64,000 bases of DNA from contig JAUJYN010000026.1 in assembly GCA_030737835.1 (NCBI GenBank), forward strand, positions 2,177,602 through 2,241,601, given 5' to 3'. Origin of the DNA: Acorus gramineus. Its lineage: Eukaryota; Streptophyta; Magnoliopsida; Acorales; Acoraceae. Position numbers and translations under genes: made by a program. This document shows positions 11,399 through 22,920 of this stretch, piece by piece. Within the stretch, counting starts at the first letter, position 1; each line of letters opens with the position of its first letter. Below the pieces are notes generated by a model, which saw nothing but the letters and a program-made list of their open reading frames with translations, did not search any database and was not told the DNA's origin.

Positions 11399-11575
11399 AG
11401 TCCCAAAATCCTATGTCACCCGTGGTAGGGTGAGGGTGAGGGTGTAGTGGGTTGGCGATGAGCGACCCACCGGATTGTGGTTGGATGATTATCAGTCCCA
11501 ATAGCCTATGTCACCCATTGATGGGTGAGGGTGAGGGTGTGGTGGTTCGGCGATGTACGAACCACTGGATTATGT
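11399..11575 (+). repeat. G-rich tandem repeat of about 95 bp, two units
   Basis: Units start with AGTCCCAA at 11399 and 11494. Each holds GGGTGAGGGTGAGGGTG next to another G run, a possible G-quadruplex on the LTR sense strand. Unit number varies from one to three between LTRs. Confidence 0.75.
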
Positions 11576-12107
11576 TGTTATGACTTAGAGGATGGATAAA
11601 TAATTGCAATGTGGTCAATATTGTCTGTGATGCATGGGTTGTGCTGTTCACTGAGCGTGTGGCTCACCCCTCGCATATGTTTTCCCCAGTTGCCACTGAG
11701 CCTGAGCTGGAGCCGGAGCAGCAGTTGGAGCCGGAGCAGCAGTTGGAGCTTTCCGAGGGATTCCTTCAGTAGCGGAGCAGCGCCACGTTCCGCAAGTGCT
11801 AGAGGTTATCAGCATCCCTTCTTGACTGTATGTATTTTATTTTCGTGCTTGGCACGCGTCTGTGTATATTCAGTCGTATTGGTGTATATTGGCTCTCACA
11901 GGACAGATGATTGAGTATCGAGTCTGTAGTATGTTTATTTACAGATTCAGTCTTTTGCTTCCGCATTTGGTGTATATATCATGTCAGCCCTGCTTTTATC
12001 TGTGTTGTCATTTTACCTGTTGTGTGAGTGTGTTATTGAACTCCTGTTTACTGATATCATATATACACTTGCCGCGTCCCGGGGTCGGCCGGCCCTAGGG
12101 CGTGACA

Positions 12108-13510
12108 GGCAGGATCCTCACTTTCTAGTCCTCTCTGAAGGCGTCGCCCGGGGTGAGCGTCCGGACTACCAGATTCGCGAGGATGGGATCCTGCGGTTCA
12201 GAGGCCAAGTATGCATTCCTGACGACGCAGAGCTGAAGCAGAAGATCTTGGACGAGGCCCATCGTTCGAGGTACACAGTGCATCCTGGTGGCACGAAGAT
12301 GTACAGGGGCCTTCATCGTGGCTACTGGTGGCGCGGGATGAAGACGGATATTGCCCGTTTCGTTGCCCGATGCTTAGTATGCCAGCAGGTGAAGTTGGAG
12401 CATCAGCGTCCTGCGGGGAAGCTGGAGTCCATTGAGATCCCTCAGTGGAAGTGGGAGCAGATCACCATGGACTTCATCTCGGGTTTGCCGAGGTCACGTT
12501 CGGGTCGCGATGCCATCTGGGTGATCGTCGACCGACTGACGAAGTCCGCTCATTTCCTCCCCATCCGACTCACCGATTCTCTGGACACCCTGGCGCAGTT
12601 GTTTGTCTCTGAGATTGTTCGTCTCCATGGCACTCCCGTCAGCATCATTTCTGATCGAGACGCGCGATTTACTTTGAGGTTCTGGCGTAGCCTCCAGCAC
12701 GCCCTTGGTACGAACCTCCACTTCAGTACAGCGTTTCATCCGCAGACGGACGGCCAGTCGGAGAGGACGATTCAGACCCTGGAGGACATGCTGCGAGCCT
12801 GCATTCTCGATTTTGGGGGCAGTTGGGAGAGGCACCTTCCGTTGGTGGAGTTTGCCTACAACAACAGCTACCACTCGAGTATCCGGATGGCTCCTTACGA
12901 GGCGCTCTATGGCCGTAGCTGCAGGTCCCCCTTGTGTTGGGACGAGGTCAGAGAGTGCCAGTTGGAGGGACCAGAGATCATCCACCAGACCTCAGAGATG
13001 GTCAAGACGATTCGCGAGCGTATCCGAGTCGCTCAAAGCCGTCAGAAGAGCTATGCCGATCGTCGTCGCCGTGAGCTCATTTTCGAGGTTGGTGACCATG
13101 TTTTCCTGAAGGTGTCCCCGATGAAGGGCATCTTCCGTTTCGGTGTGCGGGGCAAGCTGAGTCCGCGTTTCATTGGGCCGTTCCTCATCCTCGAGCGAGT
13201 TGGGGAGGTGGCCTATCGCATAGCTCTGCCCCCATAGTTGGCTCAGGCCCATGACGTCTTCCATGTCTCGCAGCTGAGGCGTTATGTCCACGATCCTGCT
13301 CACGTCATCCCGTTCGAGCCGCTCGTCTTCGAGCCAGACTTGTCATTCGTGGAGCAGCCGATTGAGATCCTGGACCGCCGCGAGAAGAGGCTCCGCACCA
13401 AGACCGTCCAGTTGGTCAAGGTGCGATGGCAGCACCGTTCCGGTGCCGAGGCCACTTGGGAGCTCGAGGATGCCATGCGTGACGCGTATCCACATCTTTT
13501 CCCTTCCTAG
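12108..13510 (+). pseudogene. pol: A1 pol remnant: integrase and chromodomain
   Basis: Integrase resumes after the solo LTR. The zinc-binding HHCC part includes HPGGTKMYRGLHRGYWW and CLVCQQVK. The catalytic core shows D (ITMDFISGLP), D (IISDRDARF) and E (GQSERTIQ), with 35 residues between the last two, the intact DD35E triad. A TAG at 13235 replaces the glutamine before LAQAHDVFHVSQLRRY. The C-terminus (LVKVRWQHRSGAEATWE) is a chromodomain-like module, which in chromoviruses directs integration to particular chromatin. Apart from the stop and the insertion this part is well kept. The open frame running from the inserted LTR into it (from 11981) is coincidental. Confidence 0.93.
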
Positions 13511-13545
13511 ATGTTTTTGTATTTATTTTGAGGACAAAATTTCCT

Positions 13546-13558
13546 AAGGGGGGAAGAA
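13546..13558 (+). other. Polypurine tract of A1
   Basis: AAGGGGGGAAGAA directly before the 3' LTR; the priming site for plus-strand DNA synthesis. Confidence 0.88.
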
Positions 13559-14126
13559 TGTTATATATGTGTCACTTTTTAGCCTTCTGGTAACCATTGG
13601 AACATTCTGGCAGTTTTTCAACTTTTTCGTTTTTCGATCGGAACCGCTAAAATTTTAGACTTTTGGCTGTCACCCTGAGTTTGAGAGCTCCGATTGAAAA
13701 TCTAACTGCATATTATGTGTCCTGGTGCCATTTCAAGCCACTCACGAAAATTTCATCGAATTCCGGTAACGTTTCAGAATTTCACAGTACCGAAGGATAT
13801 GCGGGTTTTGACCGAGTGAAAAGTCATTGGGAGACTTGACTTGGTCAAAGTTGACCCTTGACTTGGTCAATGGGTTTTGGTTTTTAGTGTGGTTGGGTTG
13901 ACTAGGGTCAAAGTGCATCTAAACCTAGCTTAACCTAATTAATTTCCAAGTTAAGTGGGTGGTGAGTGTGTGAGGGTGTGTGTGAGTAAGTGGGGCGCCC
14001 GTGCATAGTGCCCTCCCTATTCATCTTCTTCTCCACTTCAAAAGCTCTCTCTCATCTTCTCTCTTTTTCCTCCATATGATCTAGCTAGGGTGGTTAAAAT
14101 AAAAACCCTAGAAGGAGAAAAGCAAG

Positions 14127-14217
14127 GTATTGTCCCGATCTATCTTCCTATGGTCTCGGATTCGAGTTCCCTCATGTGTGACCCCCTCTCATAGCCTCTT
14201 TTCTCCCCTGTTTTCAG
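14127..14217 (+). other. Predicted LTR leader intron 1
   Basis: Donor GCAAG|GTATTG, acceptor CTGTTTTCAG|CCC, 91 nt. Confidence 0.7.
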
Positions 14218-14320
14218 CCCTTCCTTGGCTGAGAAGAAGGCTTGGTGGTGGTGGTCTTGGAGGTGGCAAATCGGTGCGCGAAGAGCACCCGATCTTCCCT
14301 CCCTTCCTTTCCTCCCTTGG

Positions 14321-15080
14321 GTGAGCCTTCTTTCCTTCCTTTTCTTGTTTAGATGCATGTTTAGGATGTGTTTTTGGGTGTGCAAGGTGGGCATGAGTGG
14401 TTGGGGTGGGGGAGGGCAGAGGGAGGTGGTGGGGTTGGCTCTGGTGCATGCGGGCTCATTGGCGCGTGCGCACGAGCCTGCGCGCGCAGGCAGGCAGGCG
14501 CACAGGCAGGTAGGCAGGCGAGCTGCTGTCAGGCACGCTGGGCGCGTGCTATCGGGCTCGCTGGGAGCGTGCTGTCGGGCTCGCTGGGCGCGTTCGGTCG
14601 GGCGCGCTGGGCGCAGTGCGCGGCGTGCGCGCGGAGCGCTGCGCAAGGGCGCAGTGCGTGGGGTGTGCGCGGGGAGGCGAGCGGGCTTGCGCGCGGGGTG
14701 CTGCGCTGGGGTGCAGTGTGTGTGGGTGTGCGCGCGAGGTGCTGCGCTGGGTCACAGTGCGCGCGGGTGCACCCGGGGCTGGACGCGCGGTGCGCGCGGG
14801 CGCGCGTGTGCGTGCACCCGAGCGTGCGGCGTGTCTGGGCGCGCGGGCTGGGGCGCGGCAGTGCGCCCGGGCCGAGGGTGTGCGTGCGTGCATGCGCACC
14901 CGTGCGTGCGCGTGCGGGTGGCCGTGCGTATGGCCGCCGGGGGTTCGGGAGTGAGTCGGGGCACTCGGGCTCGCGTGCGTGCGGGCCGTATGCACGCTTG
15001 TCCGAGTGTTGGGTATTTATAGCATATTTTTGTATGTATTTGCGTATTTTACTCACCATGTTGAATACCCTGTCTTGCAG
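14321..15080 (+). other. Predicted LTR leader intron 2 (GC-rich)
   Basis: Donor CCTTGG|GTGAGC, acceptor TGTCTTGCAG|ATCTTG, 760 nt. A TTTACTCACC branch-point-like motif lies about 30 nt upstream of the acceptor. Confidence 0.75.
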
Positions 15081-16354
15081 ATCTTGACGGACGGTCACGC
15101 GTCGACCCGGGTATTGGTGAGTGGGACAATCCAACCCAGTTGGGAGGCATTCAATACACTTAGGAGTGTATTGCCCTCCCCTGGGGCACTATAGTTCATA
15201 TTAACTTGTGTTAAGTGTAGCTATGCATGCATGATTATTATGTAGTATCCATGCCTCCCTAGACCCTGTATGTTAGGGATACTTGCCCTTATGAGATGTG
15301 TAAAGGCCCATGCATCCTGATACTATGTTTCCATGCTAGGAAAGCCTCGACCTATGCATGTGTCCCATTTAGTTTAATTTATTTTAAATCAAATGTGAGT
15401 TATTTAGTAATGAGCATGCTTAGTGAGTATTATAACCATGTGGTTATAATACAGGCTTCCCCGCATCGTAGTTATGCGCCCTGGAGGAATTCGCGGGAAT
15501 TCATGTCATTTGAAATGTTAGGAAGTTGTTACCGACGGATCCAAGTGGATCGTATACGTGTGGGTAGGCTGTTTCTGTTCCCTTCGTTGGATCCGTGTAG
15601 AGACTGCCCCAGCGTTAGACAGGCCGTCCTGACAGAGGGCTCCCATCAGTAGGTACCTCCTGATTTGGTTTCGGACTGTGCTGAATTGTGGGAGTAGACC
15701 AGGCGGGCTACGGAGTGGAGGAGAGACTATCGGTGGACCAAGGGTGATTAACAGCCTAGTCAGTCCCAATAGACCGTGTCACCTATTGGAGGGTGAGGGT
15801 GAGGGTGTGGTGGGTCGGCGATGTAGCGACCCACTGGATTGTGTAGTTCCTGCCACTTAGAGGCTTTGAATTATTTGTGGTTAATATGAATTGTGATGCA
15901 TGGGTTGTGCTATTCACTGAGCGTGTGGCTCACCCCTCGCATATTTTTCTCCAGTTATCACTGAGTCAGATCTGAAGGAGGAGCTCCCCGAGGGACTTCA
16001 GCAGTAGCGGAGCAGCGCCACGTTCCGCGAGTGTTAGAGGCTATCAGCATCCCTTTTTTATTGTATGTATTATATTTCCGTGCTTGGGCACCCGTTTGTA
16101 TTATATTGGATGTCATTGTATATATTGGCTCTCACAAGACAGTTGATTATGTATCGAGTCTGTTATATGTCTTTGAATTTCAGACTCAGTCTTTTAGCTT
16201 CCTCTATTTGTGTATATATCATGTCAGCTCTGCTTTTGTCTGTGTTGTCATTTTTGGTGTTGTTTAGAGTATGTTATTGACCTCCTGTATAGACTGCTGA
16301 TATCATATATATACCATTGCCGCGTCCCGGGGACGGCCGCCCTGGGGCGTGACA

Positions 16355-16692
16355 CTAACCCTTATGGTCACCCCTAAACACTATTTGGACTTGAAAAAGA
16401 CATTTTTGCCCTCTCTCTCCCCCCCCTCTTTCCCATTTCGTGGAACTCTCTCAAGCTCCCTCTCTTGGTCTTTTTTTCCCCCTCTTTGTGTGTGGAGAAG
16501 GAGGAGGAAGAAGCAAATGAAGGAGAAGGTGAAGAAGGAAGCACAAAGAAGGTGAGTTTTGTGTATGTGTTGTTGTTGTTGTGGTTTCTCCTCTCTCAAG
16601 CTCCCTCTCATGTCTTCCCCCCCCCCCCCCCCGGTTTTTCAGCCAAAGAAGGCTGAGGAGGGCTGTGGAGGTGGTGGCAGTGGTGGTGGTTG
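16355..16692 (+). mobile_element. Family B solo LTR (B0), segment 2 of 4
   Basis: Begins with the right copy of the A1 duplication (CTAAC, 16355-16359) and continues the B LTR (gtcacccctaaacactatttgg), as in 23430-23460. It ends at the minus solo B LTR at 16693, in a GGTGGTGGT-rich stretch. Confidence 0.85.
16552..16642 (+). other. Predicted LTR leader intron 1
   Basis: Donor AAAGAAG|GTGAGT, acceptor GGTTTTTCAG|CCAAAG, 91 nt, with a run of C before the acceptor. Confidence 0.75.
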
Positions 16693-17199
16693 TGTCACGC
16701 CCCAGGGCGGCCGTCCCCAAGACGTGGCAATAATAAAATATCAGCTATCAATAAAGACTCCAACAACAACACACAAGGTGGCAAAGCAAGGATAATGATA
16801 ACTGACTGAAAAGCGGAAGCATAATATATAAACAATGTCTGTAAACCAAAAACATTATTACAGACTCGAATACACAATCACTGTCCTGTGAGAGCCAAGT
16901 CTAGACCAAAGAAAATACAACCTGTGCCACATGCACGATTTACAATACATACAATGATTCTAGGACTGCTGACAGCCTCGCACTCGCCACCCGCCGGAAG
17001 AACGCTCCACGCCCATAAGACCACGCCACAGGAAAGCTCCAGCTCCACGCCCAACACTGCCCCTGAACAGAAACAGTATGCGAGGGGTGAGCTACAAGCT
17101 CAGTGAGTGGCTGGAAACCAATCACCATACAATAGTTCAATACTTAAAAAATTTCTTTTCAAGGTAAACATGGGTGGAAACCCATGGATAACAGGGTCA

Positions 17200-17610
17200 C
17201 GCGGCGGCGCGACCAACCTCACCCTCACTCCCGGAGGGAGACTCTTGGGACTTTTGGGGAGAGACCATACTGTTGGTCAAGGAGACCCGGGATTACTGGT
17301 CCACACAACAATACCGGATCACCAACCTCACCCTCACCCTCACTCCCGGAGGGAGACTCTTGAGACTTTTGGGGAGAGACCATACCGTTGGTCGAGGAGA
17401 CCCGGGATTACTGGTCTACGCAACACTACTGGATCATCTACATCGAGATAACTGCCCAACGATGTCTTTAAACATCGATACGAGACCGGACCCAACAACT
17501 ATGGGAACGGACGAACAACGAATGGGTCACGAGGCGACGTGTCTTCACCTCATCCTCACCCTCACTCCCAGAGGGAGACTCTTGGGACTTTTGGAAGAGA
17601 CTTAGACTGC
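17200..17610 (-). repeat. G-rich tandem repeat of family B LTR
   Basis: Three decayed units of about 125 bp, each with CCTCACCCTCACTCCC and the phrase gagactcttgggacttttgg. It is the family B counterpart of the G-rich repeat in family A. Confidence 0.7.
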
Positions 17611-19039
17611 TCTACACCCTTGGTCCACCGGTAGCCCTTTCCCCGGGTAGTCACTACCTGGTATACTCCCACGATCAGTACGCTTCCGAACGCCTCAGTG
17701 GTACCTACGGATGGGAGCCCTCTGTCAGGACAGCTTTTCCAACGCCGAGAAGTTCCTACATCGGATCCAACGAAGGGGAGAACGATTCCACGCTCGCAAT
17801 ATCATTCGTTAACCCTCTCCCGGGTAGCCTCTACCTGGTACACTCCCACGATCAGTACGCTCCTGAACGCATCGGTGGTACCTACGGATGGGAGCCCTCT
17901 GTCAGGACAGCTACAACCCGGCCCTCTTCAACACGGATGACATTTGGAGTAAACATTCCATGTTCGCAAAGCGAACCCAATGGAAAAGCAACTACTCTTG
18001 ATAATCACTTGTCGAGATATCGAATACTACTGTACTCCCACACCGTTGCATCGCTCGGACACAGGGGGGGTGTCACGCCCCAACTACCGGCTTAACAATC
18101 CGATAAGATAATGAATTCTCCTGAATTCCAAACGAGTGCATCGCTCGGATGCACGGGGTGATTACATCGCTAGCGCTCTAACTAATAAGGTACAACCCGA
18201 CAGCGGGTCATACCCACGCCTATCCCATATAGGCCTATCAGTTTTTAACATGCGCATATAAATATATCCAGGAGAATTTTATATCTAGCTATGTGCATGA
18301 ACCATATGCACAATCATCTAATAATTATAGGGACACTCCCTAACATGGATTTACAACATAATAAATCATACAACATGGTCATGAATCACATAAGCACACA
18401 AGGCCTAACTTAAACATGCGTTGGATATCACCAACTTAAAAGAAAGGGTCAAGCACGATCTCGCGCACTAACAGGTGCATGCCAATATTCCAAACGAACC
18501 TAAGTCGAGCAGGAAATCGCATCTACTTACTCAGTTCGTTCAGAGGGAGAGGGCGGGAGAGATCATCATCTCATGAAGCTGGTCATAGCTTTGCCCCATT
18601 AGCATGGGCGCAACAACTACACCACGCCCTCGAGTCTTATCGCAAGGGAATATTAGGCAGGTGCCCGTTATTAACCCAGACTTATTCATGCTGGATATTC
18701 CAATTAATATGGTGGGAGTATTATTACAATACTACCTAAGGCATGCCATATTCTATACATCCATACACATTACCAAAAATACATGCCCATACTAGAGGGG
18801 CTCATGCAACACAATCATTCATACATGAATACAATACATGTATATAAGCCTTGCATGCAAGATATCTACATATTATAGCTTAAGCATGGCCATACTACTT
18901 ATCTACACAAGTAGTATAGCTAGGGGGCCCCATCGATGCGCGACGCACGACTACGCGCGTTGAGCGCATCCCGAGGGGGGGGGGATTGGATCGAACCACT
19001 CACCGATACCCGGATCACCGCGTGTCCGGTCTACGAGAT

Positions 19040-19558
19040 CTGCAAAACACAACCAATGATCCATAATTAAATTATGGAACCTCCTATCACACATATAAGC
19101 TTACTTCATGAAGACCCTAACCCCTGATACTTCCATATTATCACCCAAGACACATGCAACCAACTCCTTGACACTCAACCAAGCAAAACTGCTAAACCTG
19201 CTGCAACCAGCCCTACTAATTGGTCTTCACAGCACCCAATACACTTCCAAAAATTATGAAATAAATCATGCACATTCTATGATATGCTGGGATCATAATC
19301 CATGAAGACATTAGAACCTAATTTGTCCTCTACAAGCCCGAAACAAATCATTTCCCGAAGCAGGTCAATTCCTACGCGAATCTGGACAGGTCATGCAAAA
19401 CTGGTTCTAACTTACACCACAGATATCATAATGACCTTAAATTTCATATATAAATTATAGACACATAGCTGATCAAATCATAAGAAGATATAATCCTAAA
19501 AATATGCCTCTAAATACTAGATTCACTGAGACCTTTAAAAGACAGTGAGCTGCTTTAC
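19040..19558 (-). other. Predicted LTR leader intron 2 (AT-rich type)
   Basis: Minus-strand donor GTTTCG|GTAAAG, acceptor GTTTTGCAG|ATCTCG, 519 nt. Confidence 0.78.
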
Positions 19559-19672
19559 CGAAACAGGGGGAGGGAAATGGGGAGATGCGGGGGTTATCGA
19601 CACACCCACGACCACCTCAACCACCACCACCACTACCACCATCTCTTCAGCCTCTCCACCAGCCCTTCGTGA

Positions 19673-19753
19673 CAGAAAACAGGGGTGCAAGGGAATGAGA
19701 AGGGGATTGAGAGAAGAGAAACAACAACAACAACAACAACAACACATGCTCAC
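19673..19753 (-). other. LTR leader intron 1 with mutated acceptor
   Basis: Minus-strand donor AAAAG|GTGAGC is good, but the acceptor that reads GTTTTCAG in other copies is GTTTTCTG here. The intron would probably be retained or use another site. Confidence 0.5.
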
Positions 19754-20505
19754 CTTTTCTCACCCTTTCTCACTCTTTCTTGAGCTTCTTCTTCATCCTT
19801 TCCTCCATTAACAACACACACACAACCAAAAAACAGAGAGGGAGAGGGATACGAGAGTGAGAGGTTTCCACAAAAGGGGGGTTTTAAATGGAGAAAAAGT
19901 GAGTTGGTGGGGGGGACAAGACCAAATCATCCCTGACCAGAAATTCTGGACGTGCTTCACTAGAACAGCCATAACTTCCACGATATAGCTCCGAATGACA
20001 CAATTAAAAATCCTTTGGAAATCCAAGAAGCTTATCTACAACTTTCACGTTTATGCCAAGATCAAATAATCCCTCCAGCTATTCCAAAATGAGAGCTAAA
20101 CATTGAACAGGGCTGCTGCCAGAATTTTTCATCCCCGGGGTATACTTGGAAAAATACCCATAACTTTTACTACATGAATCCAGTTGATCTAATTCAACTT
20201 TTGTACGAAAGCTAACTCAAAACTGAGCATCTCATGATAAAATCATATTTAAACCTCTTCATCTTGGATTTTAACAAAATTAAATCCAAATACCAAATCG
20301 GAAATACATAACTTCTAGGAGAAAAATTATGTAGCCAAATTTTCAATCAGAGCGCTCCGACTCCTGCAGGTGGCTAAAAGCCAAAATTTTAGCGACTCCG
20401 ATCGAAAAATAAGGCTCCAAATGACACAGGCATAACAGTGGTGGTTGAGGTGGTCATGGGTGTGTCGAGAACCCCGCATCTGCCCATTTCCCTCACCTTG
20501 TTTTG

Positions 20506-21024
20506 GTAAGGCAGCACTCTGTAATTTTAAAATCTCAATGAATCTAGTATTTAGAGACACATTTCTTGGATTATGTCTGCATATGATATGATCATCTATG
20601 TGTCTAGTTGTTATATATGAAATTTGGGGTCATTATGATATCTGTGGTGTAAGTTAGAACCTGTTTTGCATGGCCTGTCCAGATTCGAGTAGGAATTGAT
20701 CTGTTTCAGGAAGTGATTTATTTCGGGCTTGTAGAGGCAAAATTAGGTTCTAATGTCTTCATGGATTATGATTCCAGCATATCAGAGAATTTGCATGTTT
20801 TATTTCATAATTTTTGAAAGTGTATTGGGTGCCGTGGAGATCAATTAGTAGGGCTGGTTGCAGCAGGTTTGGCAGTTTTGCTTGGTTGAGTGTCAAGGAG
20901 TTGTTTGCATGTGTCTTGGGTGATAATATGGAAGTATCAGGGGTTAGGGTCTTCATGAAGTAGGCTTATATGTGTGATAGGAGGTTCCATATTTTAATTG
21001 TGGATCATTGGTTGTGTTTTGCAG
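20506..21024 (+). other. Predicted LTR leader intron 2 (AT-rich type)
   Basis: Donor TTGTTTTG|GTAAGG, acceptor GTTTTGCAG|ATCTCG, 519 nt, the same length as the two minus-strand copies. Confidence 0.82.
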
Positions 21025-22539
21025 ATCTCGTAGACCGGACGCGCGGCGATCCAGGTATCGGTGAGTGGTTTGATCCAACCCTTCGGGAAGCGTTGGATGC
21101 ACGTAGTCGTGCGTCGCGCATCCGTTGGGCACCCTGACTATACTACTTAATTAGATAAGTAGTATGGCCATGCTTAAACTATAATATGTTAAATATCTTG
21201 CATGCTAGGCTTATATTGCATGTATTGTATCCATGTATGAATGACTGTATCGCATGCGCCCCTCTAGTATGGGCATGTATTTCTGTAATGTGTATGGATG
21301 TATAGAATAGGGCATGCCTTAGGTAGTATTGTAATACTACTCCCACTATATTAATTGGAATATCCAGCATGATTAAGTCTGGGTTAATAACGGGCACCTG
21401 CCTAATATTCCCTTGCGATAAGACTCGAGGGCGTGGTGTAGTTGTTGCGCCCATGCTAATGGGGCAAAGCTATGACCAACTTCAAGAGATGATGATCTCT
21501 CTCTCGCCCTCTCCCCCTGCACGAACTGAGTAAGTAGATGCGATTTCCTACTCGACTCAGGTTCGTTTGGAATATTGGCATGCACCTATTAGTGCGCGAG
21601 ATCGCGCTTGACCCTTCCCTTTTAAGTTGGTGATATCCAACGCATGCTTAAGTTATGCCTTGAGTGTGCTTATATGATTAATGACCATGTATGCATGTTG
21701 TATGATTTGTTGTTTATGATGTAAATCCATGTTAGGGAGTATCCCTATAATTATTTGATAGGTTATCGTGCATGTAGTTCATGTACATAACTAAGATATA
21801 ATTCTCCTGGATATATATGCGCATGTTAAAACTGATTAAACCTATCTGAAATAGGCGTGGGTATGACCCGTTGTCGGGTTGTACCTTATTAGTTAGAGCG
21901 CTAGCGATGTAATCGCCCCCGTGCATCCGAGTGATGCACTCGTTTGGAATTCAGGAGAATTCATTATCTTATCGGTTTTTTTAAGCCGGTAGTTATGGCA
22001 TTAAGCTAGGCCTACCCGTGCTAGGCGTGTATATGAACCGCCTGTTGGGTTATGTGCCTTGGGATTATTTTTGTGTGAGAGCAGAGGCAACCCCCTTGTG
22101 TCCGAGCGACGCAACCATGTGAGAGTAGTTGTTTTTCCATTGGGTTCGCTTTGCGAACATGGAGTGTTTCCTCCCAATGTCTTCCGTGTTGAAGCGGCCC
22201 GGGTTGTAGCTGTCCTGACAGAGGGCCCCCACCTGTAGGTACTATCGATGCATGCGGCAAGATGTACTGATCATGGGGGTATACCAGGTAGAGGCTACCC
22301 GAGAGAGGGCTAACGAATGATATTGCGAGCGTGGAATCATTCTCCCCTTCGTTGGATCCGTGTAGGAACTCCCCGGCGTTGGAAAAGCTTTCCTGACAGA
22401 GGGCTCCCATCCGTAGGTACTACCGATGCGTTCGAAAGCTTACTGATCGTGGGAGTATACCAGGTAGAGACTACCGAGGTAAAGGGCTACTGGTGGACCA
22501 AGGGTGTAGAGGAGTCTAACCTCTCCAAAAGTCCTATGT

Positions 22540-22920
22540 CACCTCTAAAGGGTGAGGGTGAGGATGAGGTGAAGACACGTCGCCGTGTGACCCATTCGTT
22601 GTTTCATCCGTTCCCATAGTTGTTGGGTCCGGTTGCGTGTCGATGTTCAAAGACATCGTTGGGCAGTTATCTTGTTGTAGATGATCCAGTAGCGTTGTGT
22701 AGACCAGTAATTCTGTGTCTCTTCGACCAACGGTATAGTCTCTCTCCAAAAGTCCCAAGAGTCTCCCTCCGGGAGTGAGGGTGAGGGTGAGGTTGGTGAT
22801 CTAGTAGAGTTGTGTAGACCAGTAATTCCGCGTCTCTTCGACCAACGGTATGGTCTCTCCCCAAAAGTCCCAAGAGTCTTCCTCCGGGAGTGAGGGTGAG
22901 GGCGAGGTTGGTCGCGCCGC
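22540..22920 (+). repeat. G-rich tandem repeat of family B LTR
   Basis: Repeated GGGTGAGGGTGAGG and GGGAGTGAGGGTGAGGGTGAGG blocks separated by caacggtatrgtctctc-type sequence, about 120 bp apart. Confidence 0.7.

Larger units (their letters stand above)
8906..12107 (+). mobile_element. Solo family A LTR inside A1 pol
   Basis: 3202 bp, TGTTATATATGTGTCAC to CTAGGGCGTGACA, breaking the pol frame between IRTA and the integrase zinc-binding region. The five flanking bases differ (gctca left, ggcag right), so no clean target duplication is visible. This fits a solo LTR formed by recombination between two different insertions, or decay. It carries two MITE-like modules in tandem, two G-rich repeat units and intron 2. 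Confidence 0.9.
4362..16354 (+). mobile_element. Tekay/Del-type chromovirus A1 with family A LTRs, decayed
   Basis: Ty3/gypsy element with exact CTAAC duplications, order 5' LTR, gag, protease, RT, RNase H, integrase, chromodomain, polypurine tract, 3' LTR. The C-terminal chromodomain and domain order place it among chromoviruses of the Tekay/Del type. A deletion joins the middle of the 5' LTR (about 6090) directly to the middle of gag, removing the LTR end, primer site and gag start, so this copy cannot start a new cycle. A solo A LTR interrupts pol at 8906-12107. Coding regions hold several stop codons and a frameshift. Confidence 0.93.
13559..16354 (+). repeat. A1 3' LTR
   Basis: 2796 bp from TGTTATATATGTGTCAC to CTGGGGCGTGACA. 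It has no MITE-like module: at about 15428 the site reads gagtattataaccatg, so it serves as an empty-site reference. One G-rich repeat unit is present at about 15766-15840. Confidence 0.94.
16693..20437 (-). mobile_element. Solo family B LTR, minus strand
   Basis: 3745 bp, from the complement of GGGGCGTGACA at 16693 to the complement of TGTTATGCCTGTGTCAT at 20437. It is inserted in B0. GTGGT occurs at 20438-20442 and at 16686-16690, two bases before the LTR, so a duplication with a 2-bp slip is plausible but not certain in this GGT-rich target. Confidence 0.9.

Noticed and set aside
11981-12107. Start of integrase protein within the solo LTR
   Set aside because: The frame is open by chance across the insertion; integrase similarity begins only after 12108.
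15110-15960. A third LTR intron from GGTGAGTGG to a later TTTCTCCAG
   Set aside because: The motifs recur in most LTRs, but the intron-less copy By keeps the sequence beyond GGTGAGTGG, so there is no sign that it is used.
17200-17610. CCCTCACCCTCACCC arrays as telomere-like sequence
   Set aside because: The unit is not the plant telomere repeat (TTTAGGG) and the arrays are part of each LTR.
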